Source of the DNA: Actinomycetota bacterium
GTDB taxonomy: Bacteria; Actinomycetota; Thermoleophilia; Solirubrobacterales; Solirubrobacteraceae
Direction: 5' to 3'
Length of the DNA: 8,169 nucleotides
Assembly (NCBI GenBank): GCA_009699565.1
Contig: WLNX01000075.1
Coordinates: forward strand, 1 to 8,169
Shown piece by piece: positions 1 through 6,225 of the stretch (position 1 is the first letter of the stretch; each line of letters opens with the position of its first letter). The position numbers and the translations under genes are program-made. Below the pieces are notes generated by a model that saw only the letters and a program-made list of their open reading frames with translations, was not told the origin of the DNA and made no database searches.

Positions 1-573
1 ATGGTCAAGATCGAGGTTGACGGCAACGTGCTGACGGTCGATCAGGGCATCCGCCCCGACACCAACCTGGAGACGCTGAGCGCGCTGAAGCCGGTATTCC
101 GGCCTGACGGCAAGGTGACGGCTGCAAACGCCTCGCAGATCTCCGACGGCGCAGCAGCAGTGCTGCTGATGTCGGCGGACAAGGCCAAGGAGCTGGGCCT
201 GACACCTCGCGCGATCATCGTTGACGAGACCAGCGTTGGCTGCGACCCGGTGAAGATGCTTGAGGGACCGATTCCGGCTACCACCAAGATTCTCGAGCGC
301 AACAACATGACGATCGACGACATTGACTTCTTCGAGGTCAATGAAGCGTTCGCTCCCGTCGTGGCCGCCTGGGCGCGCGAGCACAACCCGGACATGGACC
401 GCGTGAATGCGCGCGGCGGAGCGATGGCGCTCGGCCACCCGCTCGGATCAACTGGTGCCCGCCTGCTGACGACGCTGCTTCATGAGCTTGAGGACGAGGA
501 CAAGGAGTACGGCCTCGTCACGATGTGTTGCGGCGGCGGAATCGGCACCGGCACGCTGATCAAGCGCGTCTAG
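1..573 (+). CDS. Thiolase (acetyl-CoA acyltransferase family), C-terminal part, 5' truncated
   Basis: This is the C-terminal 190 residues of a thiolase, which condenses or cleaves acyl-CoA and acetyl-CoA in fatty-acid or related CoA metabolism. Visible landmarks are NASQISDGAA (about residues 43-52), GPIPAT (89-94), NEAFA (114-118), the active-site histidine in GHPLG (H146) and the C-terminal cysteine motif CCGGGIG (C176/C177). Full thiolases are about 390 residues and carry the acyl-accepting cysteine in the N-terminal half, so roughly half is missing. The ATG at base 1 is only the window edge, not the start. The NASQ form and GCDPVKMLEGPIPAT resemble beta-oxidation or steroid-type thiolases more than PhaA, but substrate cannot be assigned. 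The gene converges on the thioesterase gene and their stop codons overlap. Confidence 0.93.
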   Translation: MVKIEVDGNVLTVDQGIRPDTNLETLSALKPVFRPDGKVTAANASQISDGAAAVLLMSADKAKELGLTPRAIIVDETSVGCDPVKMLEGPIPATTKILERNNMTIDDIDFFEVNEAFAPVVAAWAREHNPDMDRVNARGGAMALGHPLGSTGARLLTTLLHELEDEDKEYGLVTMCCGGGIGTGTLIKRV

Positions 574-1025
574 AACTCAGGGTCTGCTTCAGCGCCGCTC
601 GCGCGCAGCGCGGCGGCGATCGGTTCGGAGATTGGGGTTGCCTTGTCGGCGGCGTAGTTGTAGCCGACAAGCGCACCCCAGCCTTCGGCCAGCGTGCGGC
701 CGTCTGTTTCCGAGGTCATCAGGAACTCGGTGCGGAAGCTGGAGCGCTTCAGCGCGCGCGGCCTGATGAAGGTTCGGATCTCTTCGTCGAAGAGGGCTGG
801 CGAGCGGTAGTTGATGTGCGCCTCGGCGAAGATCAGTCCGACCTCGTCCTCAGGTGTAACCGGGCTGTGGCTGGCGACAAGCGACTGGATGTAGGCGATC
901 CGCGCGCTTTCGAAGAAGCCGAGGAAGGCGACATTGTTGAGGTGGCGCATCGCGTCGAGATCGCCGAAGCGGACGCGGTCCACGTAAGAGAAGGGCCAGC
1001 CTTCCCGCTCCAATGTCAGCCCCAT
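570..1025 (-). CDS. Acyl-CoA thioesterase, 4HBT/YbgC-like hotdog fold
   Basis: A 151-residue protein, the usual length of single-hotdog thioesterases, which hydrolyse acyl-CoA (or acyl-ACP) thioesters in the cytoplasm. The N-terminal stretch FGDLDAMRHLNN (residues 20-31) matches the family motif DxDxxgHvNN, with D24 as the likely catalytic aspartate. It is followed by the helix FLGFFESAR and the strand-rich second half. The ATG overlaps the end of the enolase-superfamily gene by 10 bp and has no clear Shine-Dalgarno sequence, so translation is probably coupled. It is the last gene of the minus-strand block. A thiolase lies just beyond it on the other strand, so a role in CoA ester metabolism is reasonable. 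The substrate is unknown. Confidence 0.85.
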   Translation of the reverse strand: MGLTLEREGWPFSYVDRVRFGDLDAMRHLNNVAFLGFFESARIAYIQSLVASHSPVTPEDEVGLIFAEAHINYRSPALFDEEIRTFIRPRALKRSSFRTEFLMTSETDGRTLAEGWGALVGYNYAADKATPISEPIAAALRASGAEADPEF

Positions 1026-2068
1026 CTGAAGCCGGTCTTCGAAACAGCCACCGGGAGTGGGCTCACGGGCAGGCCCGGCTCCGGATTCGGTTCGTTGTAG
1101 CCGGTCGGCGCAACGTCGTTCGGTCCGTCCGGATGGAAGCAGGAGGCGAGGTACTGAATCTGCCCGCGGCCTTCGCCGAGCTCAAACTGGCCGCCACCGT
1201 ACATCGCGATCCCGCGCTCGGCACAGGTGTCATAGGCGTGGAAGAGCTCACTCAGAGGCCCGAACCGCGAAGGCTTGATGTTGACCATCGTCGGCTGAAA
1301 CGGCAGCGCGTCGATGTCTGCAACCGAATGGATGTTGGCGTCCCATGTGACGCGGTCATGCACGGCGGCAAGCACCTCGCTGATCTCGGCCGTCAGCTTC
1401 GGGTCTTCGATCCATGTGCCGGGCAGGCCGTTGACTACGCGGGTATAGAACTCGGGGTCCGCCGGCGTGTCGACCGTCGTGCCCTCGTAAAGGCCCTTGA
1501 AGTCGAGCACCTGGACGGCGCCACTTGCCGCCAAGGCGGCGATCGTTGCCGCGTCCCAGTCCGGGGTCGGGTCGAGCTTGAAGTGGAGATCGGGGTAGTT
1601 GGCCAGGCGTGCTTCGAGCGGCGCGGTGATCTGCGGCGGCTCTCCGAGCCTCAGCGAGCAAACGAACCGCACCGGCCGCGGCGTCATCTCAAGGACATCG
1701 TGGAGCGCCTGCCCGGCCTGCTGAAGCGCCAAGTCCAGCGCTGCCGATTCGTACGCCCATACGCGGTAGTTCAAAGAGGCTTCGCGCTGGGCGGGCTCCG
1801 GGAACAGGTTGGTCCGCTCGATCAGCTCGCAGAAAGAGCCGAGCGTCCAGTCGCCCGCCAGTGGCAGTACCGGCCCGGCCTGCTGAAGAATCACCTGGTC
1901 CTCGGTGTCGTAGGCGACGTCCTCGCCAACCCCCGTGTGGCCTGCTCCCTTGAGGACGATCGTCGTCGTGTGGCGAAGAAAGCCGGAGGAGACATCTGCC
2001 TCGCGGGCCTCCAGCTCGTAGCTGTCGATCGTCAGCGGCAGGTCCTGCAGCCGGTCGAAGGTCGCCAC
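1016..2068 (-). CDS. Enolase-superfamily (mandelate racemase/muconate lactonizing-like) enzyme, substrate unknown
   Basis: A 350-residue protein with an N-terminal capping domain (about 1-130) and a TIM-barrel part. The superfamily active-site ladder can be read in order: K164 in HFKLD (strand 2), D189 in VLDFKG (strand 3), E221 in WIEDP (strand 4), D243 in WDANIHS (strand 5) and K265 in NIKPSRFG (strand 6). D189, E221 and D243 would bind the Mg2+, and the lysines would abstract or donate the alpha proton of a carboxylate. The strand-2 KxK motif of typical members is not intact: it reads H162-x-K164-x-D166. The start is GTG, 5 bp after the xseB stop, with GGAAGG (2081-2086) 12 nt upstream as a weak ribosome site. 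It could be a remote o-succinylbenzoate synthase or a dipeptide epimerase/racemase relative. No men genes are visible, so I leave the reaction open. Confidence 0.8.
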   Translation of the reverse strand: MATFDRLQDLPLTIDSYELEAREADVSSGFLRHTTTIVLKGAGHTGVGEDVAYDTEDQVILQQAGPVLPLAGDWTLGSFCELIERTNLFPEPAQREASLNYRVWAYESAALDLALQQAGQALHDVLEMTPRPVRFVCSLRLGEPPQITAPLEARLANYPDLHFKLDPTPDWDAATIAALAASGAVQVLDFKGLYEGTTVDTPADPEFYTRVVNGLPGTWIEDPKLTAEISEVLAAVHDRVTWDANIHSVADIDALPFQPTMVNIKPSRFGPLSELFHAYDTCAERGIAMYGGGQFELGEGRGQIQYLASCFHPDGPNDVAPTGYNEPNPEPGLPVSPLPVAVSKTGFRWG

Positions 2069-2073
2069 GGCGG

Positions 2074-2307
2074 TTATTCGCCTTCCGGGGACTGGTCGTC
2101 CAGCCGCGCGATCAATTCATCAAGCTTGATCTCCTCAAGGCCTTGGCTTACTGCTTCAAGTTCACCGGCGCAGTATTCGACCAGCGTGCGCCCCTCCTTG
2201 ACGAGATCCAAGGTCTCGCGCAGGCCGGCCTCGCCGGAGTCGAGCCGCCGGATGATCTCCTCAAGGCGGGCGGTTGCAAGTTCGTAGCTCTGCTCGGGTT
2301 CAGTCAT
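2074..2307 (-). CDS. xseB: Exodeoxyribonuclease VII small subunit
   Basis: A 77-residue protein of the XseB family (E. coli XseB is 80 residues). Several small subunits bind the large subunit XseA to form exonuclease VII, which degrades single-stranded DNA from both ends during repair. The family signature is clear: SYELATARLEEIIRRLDSGE, then a helical hairpin ending in an acidic, disordered tail. I chose the ATG at 2305-2307. It overlaps the xseA stop in ATGACTGA, a typical coupled arrangement, and gives the usual protein start. An in-frame TTG 24 bases upstream (2329-2331) would add eight residues inside xseA and has no support. The neighbours are xseA upstream and the enolase-like gene 5 bp downstream. 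Confidence 0.93.
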   Translation of the reverse strand: MTEPEQSYELATARLEEIIRRLDSGEAGLRETLDLVKEGRTLVEYCAGELEAVSQGLEEIKLDELIARLDDQSPEGE

Positions 2308-3619
2308 CGTCTTCGGTGATCTTCGCAGCAACGTCCCCGTCGGCGAACCTCAGCCGGACCTTGCCCTCGCTGCGGGCCTGAGCCGCACTCGTGACGACGG
2401 CGCCCGCGTCGGTCTCCACCATCGCAAAGCCGCGTTCGATCATCCGCGCCGGATCGTGTGCCGCCAGCGCGCTGGAGAGGCCCTCGAGCGAGCGGGTGCG
2501 GGTCAGCGTTTCGGCTCCGGCGCCTGCCTCCGCCTTGCGGCGGAGGACCTCGGCAACGGTTCGCGTCCGCTCGCGCTCAAGGATCAGCCGCCGCTGCCCC
2601 GCGGCGCGAACTTCTCGCGCGCCCTGGTGGAGATCTTTGCGCTGGCTGGCGATGTGGGCGCCAGGGACGCGCGCGAGGGCCGCCAGCGCCCGCGCCCGGC
2701 CGACTACGGCGCTCTGGGCGTGGCGCACAAGCGTCGAGGTGGCTGCGCGCAGCGCCTCCCTCTCGGCGGTGACGTCGATCGGGACAGCCGCCTCGGCCGC
2801 GTGGGTCGGGGTCGAGCAGCTCTCCGCCGAGACATCGTCAATCAGCGTGTGGTCGGTGTGGTGACCGACGCTGGAAATCACCGGTACGCGCAGCATCGCA
2901 ACGGTGCGGCAGAGAGTCTCGTCGCAGAAGGCGAAGAGGTCTGCCAGAGAGCCGCCGCCGCGCGCCACGATGATCGTCTCCACCTGCTCAATCCCCGCCA
3001 GATCGACGAGCGCCTCGGTGATCGCACCGGCGGCTCTGCGGTCCTGGACCGGCGCGAAGCCCCAGATGATTGTCCCTGCCCAGCCGCGCCGCTTGAGGCC
3101 GGCGAGCACGTCGTCGCGGGCCTTGCCCGTCTCGCTCGTGACGACCCCGATCGTCTGCGGAAGCTGCGGCCGCTCAAGCAGTTTCTGCGGCTCGAACAGG
3201 CCCTCTGCCCGCAGTTGCTGCCTGAGCGCTTCGAGCTTCGCCAGCAGATCTCCCTCGCCGGCGACGCGCAGCGCGGTCACGTCAAACGAGAACGAAGGCG
3301 ACGAGGTCTTGCTTCCCGGGTAGTAGTCGGGGCCGCCGGCGACGACGATCTGTGCTCCTTCGGCGATCGCCTGCGCCGAATCTCCCAGCGCGTCGAATTT
3401 GTCGAGCCACATCGAGCACGGCACGGCGCCTCTTGCGTCACGCAGTTCAAAGTAGACGCGGAACTTGCTGCGCCGCAGGTTCCAGAGTTCGCCGAAGAGC
3501 TGGAGCCTTGCGCGGCCGCGCAATTCGTCGCGCAGCATCTCGGCGTAGGCGCCGACTGCGAACGGACCTTTCAGTCCGCTCCCTTCAATTCCCGCGGGCG
3601 GCTGGGGGCTTTCTTCCAC
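2300..3619 (-). CDS. xseA: Exodeoxyribonuclease VII large subunit
   Basis: A 439-residue large catalytic subunit of exonuclease VII, which cuts single-stranded DNA and also limits toxic long ssDNA in repair. An N-terminal OB fold (about 18-118) precedes the nuclease core: IGVVTSETGKARDD (157-170), VARGGGSL (218-225), VGHHTD (251-256) and STPTHAAE (269-276). A long basic helical region (about 285-375) and the C-terminal barrel with RGFAMV (396-401) follow. D170, R220, H253 and D256 correspond to residues that I recall being essential in E. coli (D155, R205, H238, D241). The open frame extends to 3751, but that would overlap the upstream gene by 119 bp with low-complexity sequence. The GTG at 3617-3619, 13 bp after the upstream stop, fits better. 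Its ribosome site is weak, and the exact start is less certain than the identity. Confidence 0.92.
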   Translation of the reverse strand: MEESPQPPAGIEGSGLKGPFAVGAYAEMLRDELRGRARLQLFGELWNLRRSKFRVYFELRDARGAVPCSMWLDKFDALGDSAQAIAEGAQIVVAGGPDYYPGSKTSSPSFSFDVTALRVAGEGDLLAKLEALRQQLRAEGLFEPQKLLERPQLPQTIGVVTSETGKARDDVLAGLKRRGWAGTIIWGFAPVQDRRAAGAITEALVDLAGIEQVETIIVARGGGSLADLFAFCDETLCRTVAMLRVPVISSVGHHTDHTLIDDVSAESCSTPTHAAEAAVPIDVTAEREALRAATSTLVRHAQSAVVGRARALAALARVPGAHIASQRKDLHQGAREVRAAGQRRLILERERTRTVAEVLRRKAEAGAGAETLTRTRSLEGLSSALAAHDPARMIERGFAMVETDAGAVVTSAAQARSEGKVRLRFADGDVAAKITEDDD

Positions 3620-3632
3620 GGCCCCGGCCCGG

Positions 3633-3917
3633 TCAGCGGCGCTTCGGGTCGCTGACGCTGGCGAGCGGCGCCAGCCCTTCACTCTGGTGGCCGCGGATCT
3701 CGCCGTCGTGGCCGAGTGCGTCGAGCCTGGCGATCTCGCGTTCACCTTCAAGGCGTGCGGGGTGTCCAGCCGGGAGATCCGCGATCAGGCGCCGGATGCG
3801 GTTGCGAAGCTGGAGCGAGAAGTGGGGGGTCGAGGCGTGGATCAGTTGGCGGACGTCATCGACGCTCACGTCGAGTGCCTGATGGTTGACCGATTGCGGG
3901 GTTTGGGATTCGCTCAT
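3633..3917 (-). CDS. Hypothetical 94-residue protein
   Basis: I do not recognise a family. The protein has a polar N-terminus (about 1-15) and a predicted helical core (about 18-70) with many paired charged residues: VDDVRQLIHAS, then FSLQLRNRIRRLIADLP and a helix around EREIARLDAL. The C-terminal tail is flexible and ends in KRR. There is no signal peptide, transmembrane segment, cysteine or obvious metal motif. The ATG overlaps the stop of the lipoprotein gene in ATGA, and the stop lies 13 bp before the xseA start, so it is almost certainly translated from the same mRNA. The tight coupling on both sides argues that it is a real gene. A small nucleic-acid-binding or regulatory protein is only a guess. 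Confidence 0.65.
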   Translation of the reverse strand: MSESQTPQSVNHQALDVSVDDVRQLIHASTPHFSLQLRNRIRRLIADLPAGHPARLEGEREIARLDALGHDGEIRGHQSEGLAPLASVSDPKRR

Positions 3918-5086
3918 TGGGTTGCTGCACTCCTTGTGACGGGCGCTATCTCAAGCAGGCTATCGACCGTCGCTTGGGAAAGGTCGCTGACGGCAGCGGT
4001 GTCGCCAATGATCCAGCCGTGGTTGTAAACGCCGCGGACCGGGTCGGACGAGTACCCGGGGCGAATGTCGCGCAGATAATTGCGCAGGTCGCTGGGTAGC
4101 TGGCCGCCCTGTCCGACCAGCAGCAGCGGCCCGTAGCTGCCGCTGGCGGAGAGTGGCGCCGCGGCGCCAGCAACCGCTCCGTTGGATGGGTTCGCGAAGA
4201 CCATTCCGTGGCCCGGGTCGATTACTCCCCAGCCAAACCCGCTGTCGCTGAATCGGGCGAATGCGATCGCGTTGGCGCTCGGCGTGCGCGAGCCGATCCG
4301 AGTGACGGCCCCAAGCTTGCCGAGCTGACCAACTACCGCTTCGGAGATCGCGGTGCTCGGTCCAAGGACGTAGATCTTTGGCTTGCCGTGAGCCTTGATT
4401 GCGGCAGTCGTCGCAGCAGGGAGGCTGTTCCGCTGCGAAAAGAGCACTGCGTCCCCTGATTTCGCGGCCCAGGCTGCGGCGGGCATCGCCATCGCCGCCT
4501 GCTCCCCTGACGCGACGACGACCGAGCTGCTCCAGCGGCCGGCGATGCGGGCGTGGTAGGCGTCTATGTTCGCGGCCAGCGTGTAGGGGTCGTCGCCTGC
4601 GATCGGCTGCGTCTTGAGGGTTGTCAGGGCGGCGGCATTGCCGAGCCGAATCACCTGCGGGCCGTTCTCGCCGGCCCCGGTTGGCGAGAGCTCGCTCAGG
4701 GCCGACTGCGTAACTGCGGGAAGTTTCCCCCCGCTGCTCAGCAGCATCGGCGCATGGAGCGGGGCTGCCATCAGCGATGCGCCCGCAATCGCCGACTGCC
4801 AGTCGCCGCTGTCGGCGAGGACGACGGCTAGTGGTCGCTGGTTCCGCTTCCTTGCGGGGTAGACAGCCCGGGCTGCGCCCGCTGCGACGGCTTCAGGCGA
4901 GTCAGCCCAAATACGGGTTGTGTTCTTTGTGGCGGCGGTCGGAATCCCGGGGGCGCTGGCGGCAGACGAGCCTGTAGACGAGTCGGCGGCTGAGCCATCA
5001 CCTGCTCGGCCGCATGAGGCCAGTGCCAGCAGCGAAGCGCCGCAGGCAGCGACCAGAGCGAACCTGCCTATCGCGGACTGCTGCAT
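3914..5086 (-). CDS. Putative lipoprotein with three CWB2-like (cell wall binding repeat 2) modules
   Basis: A 390-residue exported protein. The N-terminus has R8, a hydrophobic stretch and the lipobox LASC (L22-C25), so C25 is the expected diacylglyceryl-modified residue. A Ser/Ala/Gly-rich linker (26-55) follows. The rest reads as three tandem modules of about 95-110 residues (about 56-156, 161-264 and 265-375). Modules 1 and 2 follow the CWB2 pattern most clearly: a stretch like RIWADSPEAVAAGAARA, a strand such as LAVVLADSGDWQSAIAGASL, a hydrophobic strand with xLLS, a helix and a closing strand such as KIYVLGP. Module 3 is weaker. In clostridial surface proteins three CWB2 modules anchor the protein to a secondary wall polymer; here the mature protein is little else. 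It starts the tightly coupled minus-strand block and overlaps the next gene by ATGA. No Shine-Dalgarno sequence is visible. Confidence 0.8.
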   Translation of the reverse strand: MQQSAIGRFALVAACGASLLALASCGRAGDGSAADSSTGSSAASAPGIPTAATKNTTRIWADSPEAVAAGAARAVYPARKRNQRPLAVVLADSGDWQSAIAGASLMAAPLHAPMLLSSGGKLPAVTQSALSELSPTGAGENGPQVIRLGNAAALTTLKTQPIAGDDPYTLAANIDAYHARIAGRWSSSVVVASGEQAAMAMPAAAWAAKSGDAVLFSQRNSLPAATTAAIKAHGKPKIYVLGPSTAISEAVVGQLGKLGAVTRIGSRTPSANAIAFARFSDSGFGWGVIDPGHGMVFANPSNGAVAGAAAPLSASGSYGPLLLVGQGGQLPSDLRNYLRDIRPGYSSDPVRGVYNHGWIIGDTAAVSDLSQATVDSLLEIAPVTRSAATQ

Positions 5087-5093
5087 GGCTGCG

Positions 5094-5099
5094 AGCCTA
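5094..5099 (-). promoter_or_regulatory. Candidate -10 element (TAGGCT) for a leaderless lipoprotein mRNA
   Basis: On the minus strand TAGGCT fits the actinobacterial TANNNT -10 consensus and is followed by exactly 7 nt and the ATG at 5086. That spacing would place the transcription start on or next to the A of ATG. The gene has no Shine-Dalgarno sequence, which fits a leaderless transcript. The -35 region is poor (CTGTGG at 17 nt). Read-through from pspAA across the 44-bp gap is the alternative. Confidence 0.3.
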
Positions 5100-5130
5100 G
5101 CGCCAGCCGCCTTCAGCCACAGTCGCCTGC

Positions 5131-5409
5131 TCAGTCCGGGATCAGGCCTTCGCCGGTGAACTCCTGGCCGGCCTCTTCGAAGCTGAGGTCGTCCGGAGGG
5201 AGGATCACATCCGAGACCGAGAGATCGTCGTCGTGAAGGGGTGTTCCCTTGCTGCGAACAAGCGCCAGCAGCTCGTTGAAGTTGTGGTGGAACGCGTCGC
5301 GATCGCCGGCATCAACGGCAGCTACTGCCGCGTTGTCCAGTTCGTTGACGCGAGCCAGAACCTCGTCGTCGAGGCGGTACTGATTCTCGGCTGAGATGCG
5401 GACGATCAT
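5131..5409 (-). CDS. pspAA: PspA-associated protein PspAA
   Basis: A 92-residue soluble protein that I recognise as the PspAA family found next to PspA in actinobacteria and some archaea. Recognisable features are the start MIVRISAENQYRLDD, the helix VNELDNAAVAAVDAGDRDAF, the segment LLALVRSKGTPL (about 48-59) and the C-terminal GEGLIPD. The function is not well defined. By association it takes part in the PspA membrane-stress response, perhaps as a partner or regulator of PspA. The ATG overlaps the pspA stop in ATGA, so the two are translationally coupled and probably made in fixed proportion. There is no signal peptide or membrane segment. The acidic C-terminal half (DDDLSVSD) is typical of the family as I remember it. 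Confidence 0.82.
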   Translation of the reverse strand: MIVRISAENQYRLDDEVLARVNELDNAAVAAVDAGDRDAFHHNFNELLALVRSKGTPLHDDDLSVSDVILPPDDLSFEEAGQEFTGEGLIPD

Positions 5410-6155
5410 TTGCCTGCCTCCTCTTCGAGCTCGGGAGCTGCCTCTCCCGAGTTGATCTCGGCTTTCATGCGGGCGAGGTCGTCATCGACCGCGCTGGTGC
5501 TGGACAGCTCCGCCAACTGGCGGTCAATGTCGTCATTTCCGCTGCCCAGGGCGGTGAGGTCTTCAAAGGTGCCTGCGGCTTCAAGCTCTTCGACGGCCGC
5601 CGCTCTGGCCTGCATGTCTTCGGTCTTGTCGACGGCGCGTTGCATCGCAAGGCCCACATCGGCCATCTCCTCGCCGACACCGGTAGCCGCCTCCGAGATG
5701 CGGACCTGTGCTTCCGCCGCGGAGTACTGAGCCTTGATCGTCTCTTTCTTGGTGCGGAAGGCTTCGATCTTGGCTCGCAGCTTTGCTTCCGAGTCGGTCA
5801 GCTTCTGCTGCTGCCCTTCGAGCTCGATGATCTGCGTGTCAAATGACTGCAGCTCTGTCTGCGCGACGTTCTTGCGCTCCAAAGCCTCGCGCGCGAGCTC
5901 CTCGTTGCCCTGTGCCAGCGCCTGGCGGGCCTGGGTGTCGAGCTTTACGACCGACTGCTCAAGCTTGTCGGACTGGAGCTGGAGGCGCTTCTTGGCCGTC
6001 ACTACGTCGGCAATCCCCTGCTTGACCTTCTGCAGCGACTCGAGCTGCTTCTGGTAGCTGTAATCGAGCGTTTCAGCCGGGTCCTCGGCCTTGTCCAGAA
6101 CCTTTGAAACCTTCGCTTTGATGACTGTCGACATCCGTCCACCGAGACCGGCCAT
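5406..6155 (-). CDS. pspA: Phage shock protein A homologue (PspA/IM30 family)
   Basis: A 249-residue PspA/Vipp1/ESCRT-III-like protein that binds stressed cytoplasmic membrane and forms large assemblies to limit leakage. It is nearly all helix. An amphipathic N-terminal helix (about 1-20) is followed by DKAEDPAETLDYSYQKQLE (21-39), the landmark of actinobacterial members. Long coiled coils rich in K, E and Q run to about residue 190, and an acidic, less ordered tail ends the protein. I chose the ATG at 6153-6155 because AAGGAG (6160-6165) precedes it by 4 nt and because family members begin shortly before this helix. The ATG at 6186-6188 adds 11 residues, lacks a ribosome site and would crowd the divergent regulatory region. 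pspAA follows with an ATGA overlap. No PspF-type activator or sigma-54 promoter is visible. Confidence 0.92.
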   Translation of the reverse strand: MAGLGGRMSTVIKAKVSKVLDKAEDPAETLDYSYQKQLESLQKVKQGIADVVTAKKRLQLQSDKLEQSVVKLDTQARQALAQGNEELAREALERKNVAQTELQSFDTQIIELEGQQQKLTDSEAKLRAKIEAFRTKKETIKAQYSAAEAQVRISEAATGVGEEMADVGLAMQRAVDKTEDMQARAAAVEELEAAGTFEDLTALGSGNDDIDRQLAELSSTSAVDDDLARMKAEINSGEAAPELEEEAGK

Positions 6156-6159
6156 GATG

Positions 6160-6165
6160 CTCCTT
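6160..6165 (-). promoter_or_regulatory. Shine-Dalgarno AAGGAG that sets the pspA start
   Basis: On the minus strand AAGGAG is followed by CATC and then ATG at 6155. It is one of the few clear ribosome sites in the window and favours this start over the upstream in-frame ATG at 6188, which has none. Confidence 0.7.
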
Positions 6166-6192
6166 AAGGTCGTACTGACAAGATTCATCCCA

Positions 6193-6198
6193 AGCCTA
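6193..6198 (-). promoter_or_regulatory. Candidate -10 element (TAGGCT) for pspA
   Basis: TAGGCT fits TANNNT and would give a transcription start near 6186, leaving a leader of about 30 nt that contains the AAGGAG site. The hexamer lies in a 9-mer, CGCTAGGCT, which also occurs just before the lipoprotein gene. No convincing -35 is present at 16-18 nt, so an accessory factor or activator could be required. Confidence 0.28.
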
Positions 6199-6210
6199 GC
6201 GGGAGCGCCT

Positions 6211-6219
6211 TGATAACCT
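6211..6219 (+). promoter_or_regulatory. Candidate extended -10 promoter (TGATAACCT) of the riboswitch transcript
   Basis: TG-N-TAACCT matches an extended -10 element. Six bases later comes base 6226, the first base of the proposed riboswitch P1 stem, so the RNA would start at the aptamer itself. There is no good -35 at 17 nt, which extended -10 promoters can tolerate. A second, weaker option is CTGACA (6175-6180) with TAGCGG (6197-6202) at 16 nt, giving a start near 6209. Confidence 0.38.
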
Positions 6220-6225
6220 GCCGGA

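Noticed and set aside
1..3. ATG at the window start as the true thiolase start
   Set aside because: Thiolases need about 200 more N-terminal residues, including the nucleophilic cysteine. The ATG is an internal methionine at the window edge.
1013..2287. 424-residue open frame on the + strand opposite the enolase-like gene and xseB
   Set aside because: It is the antisense shadow of two recognisable proteins. Its translation is Arg/Val-rich with no domain, as expected in high-GC DNA.
2456..3655. 399-residue open frame on the + strand opposite xseA
   Set aside because: It is antisense to a clear XseA; no family features, and it exists only because of GC-rich third positions.
3620..3751. Upstream extension of xseA to 3751
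   Set aside because: It would overlap the upstream gene by 119 bp and add a low-complexity Ser/Arg/Ala sequence not found in XseA. GTG 3619 is preferred.
6156..6188. ATG at 6188 as the pspA start
   Set aside because: No Shine-Dalgarno sequence, whereas the ATG at 6155 has AAGGAG 4 nt upstream and matches family N-termini better.
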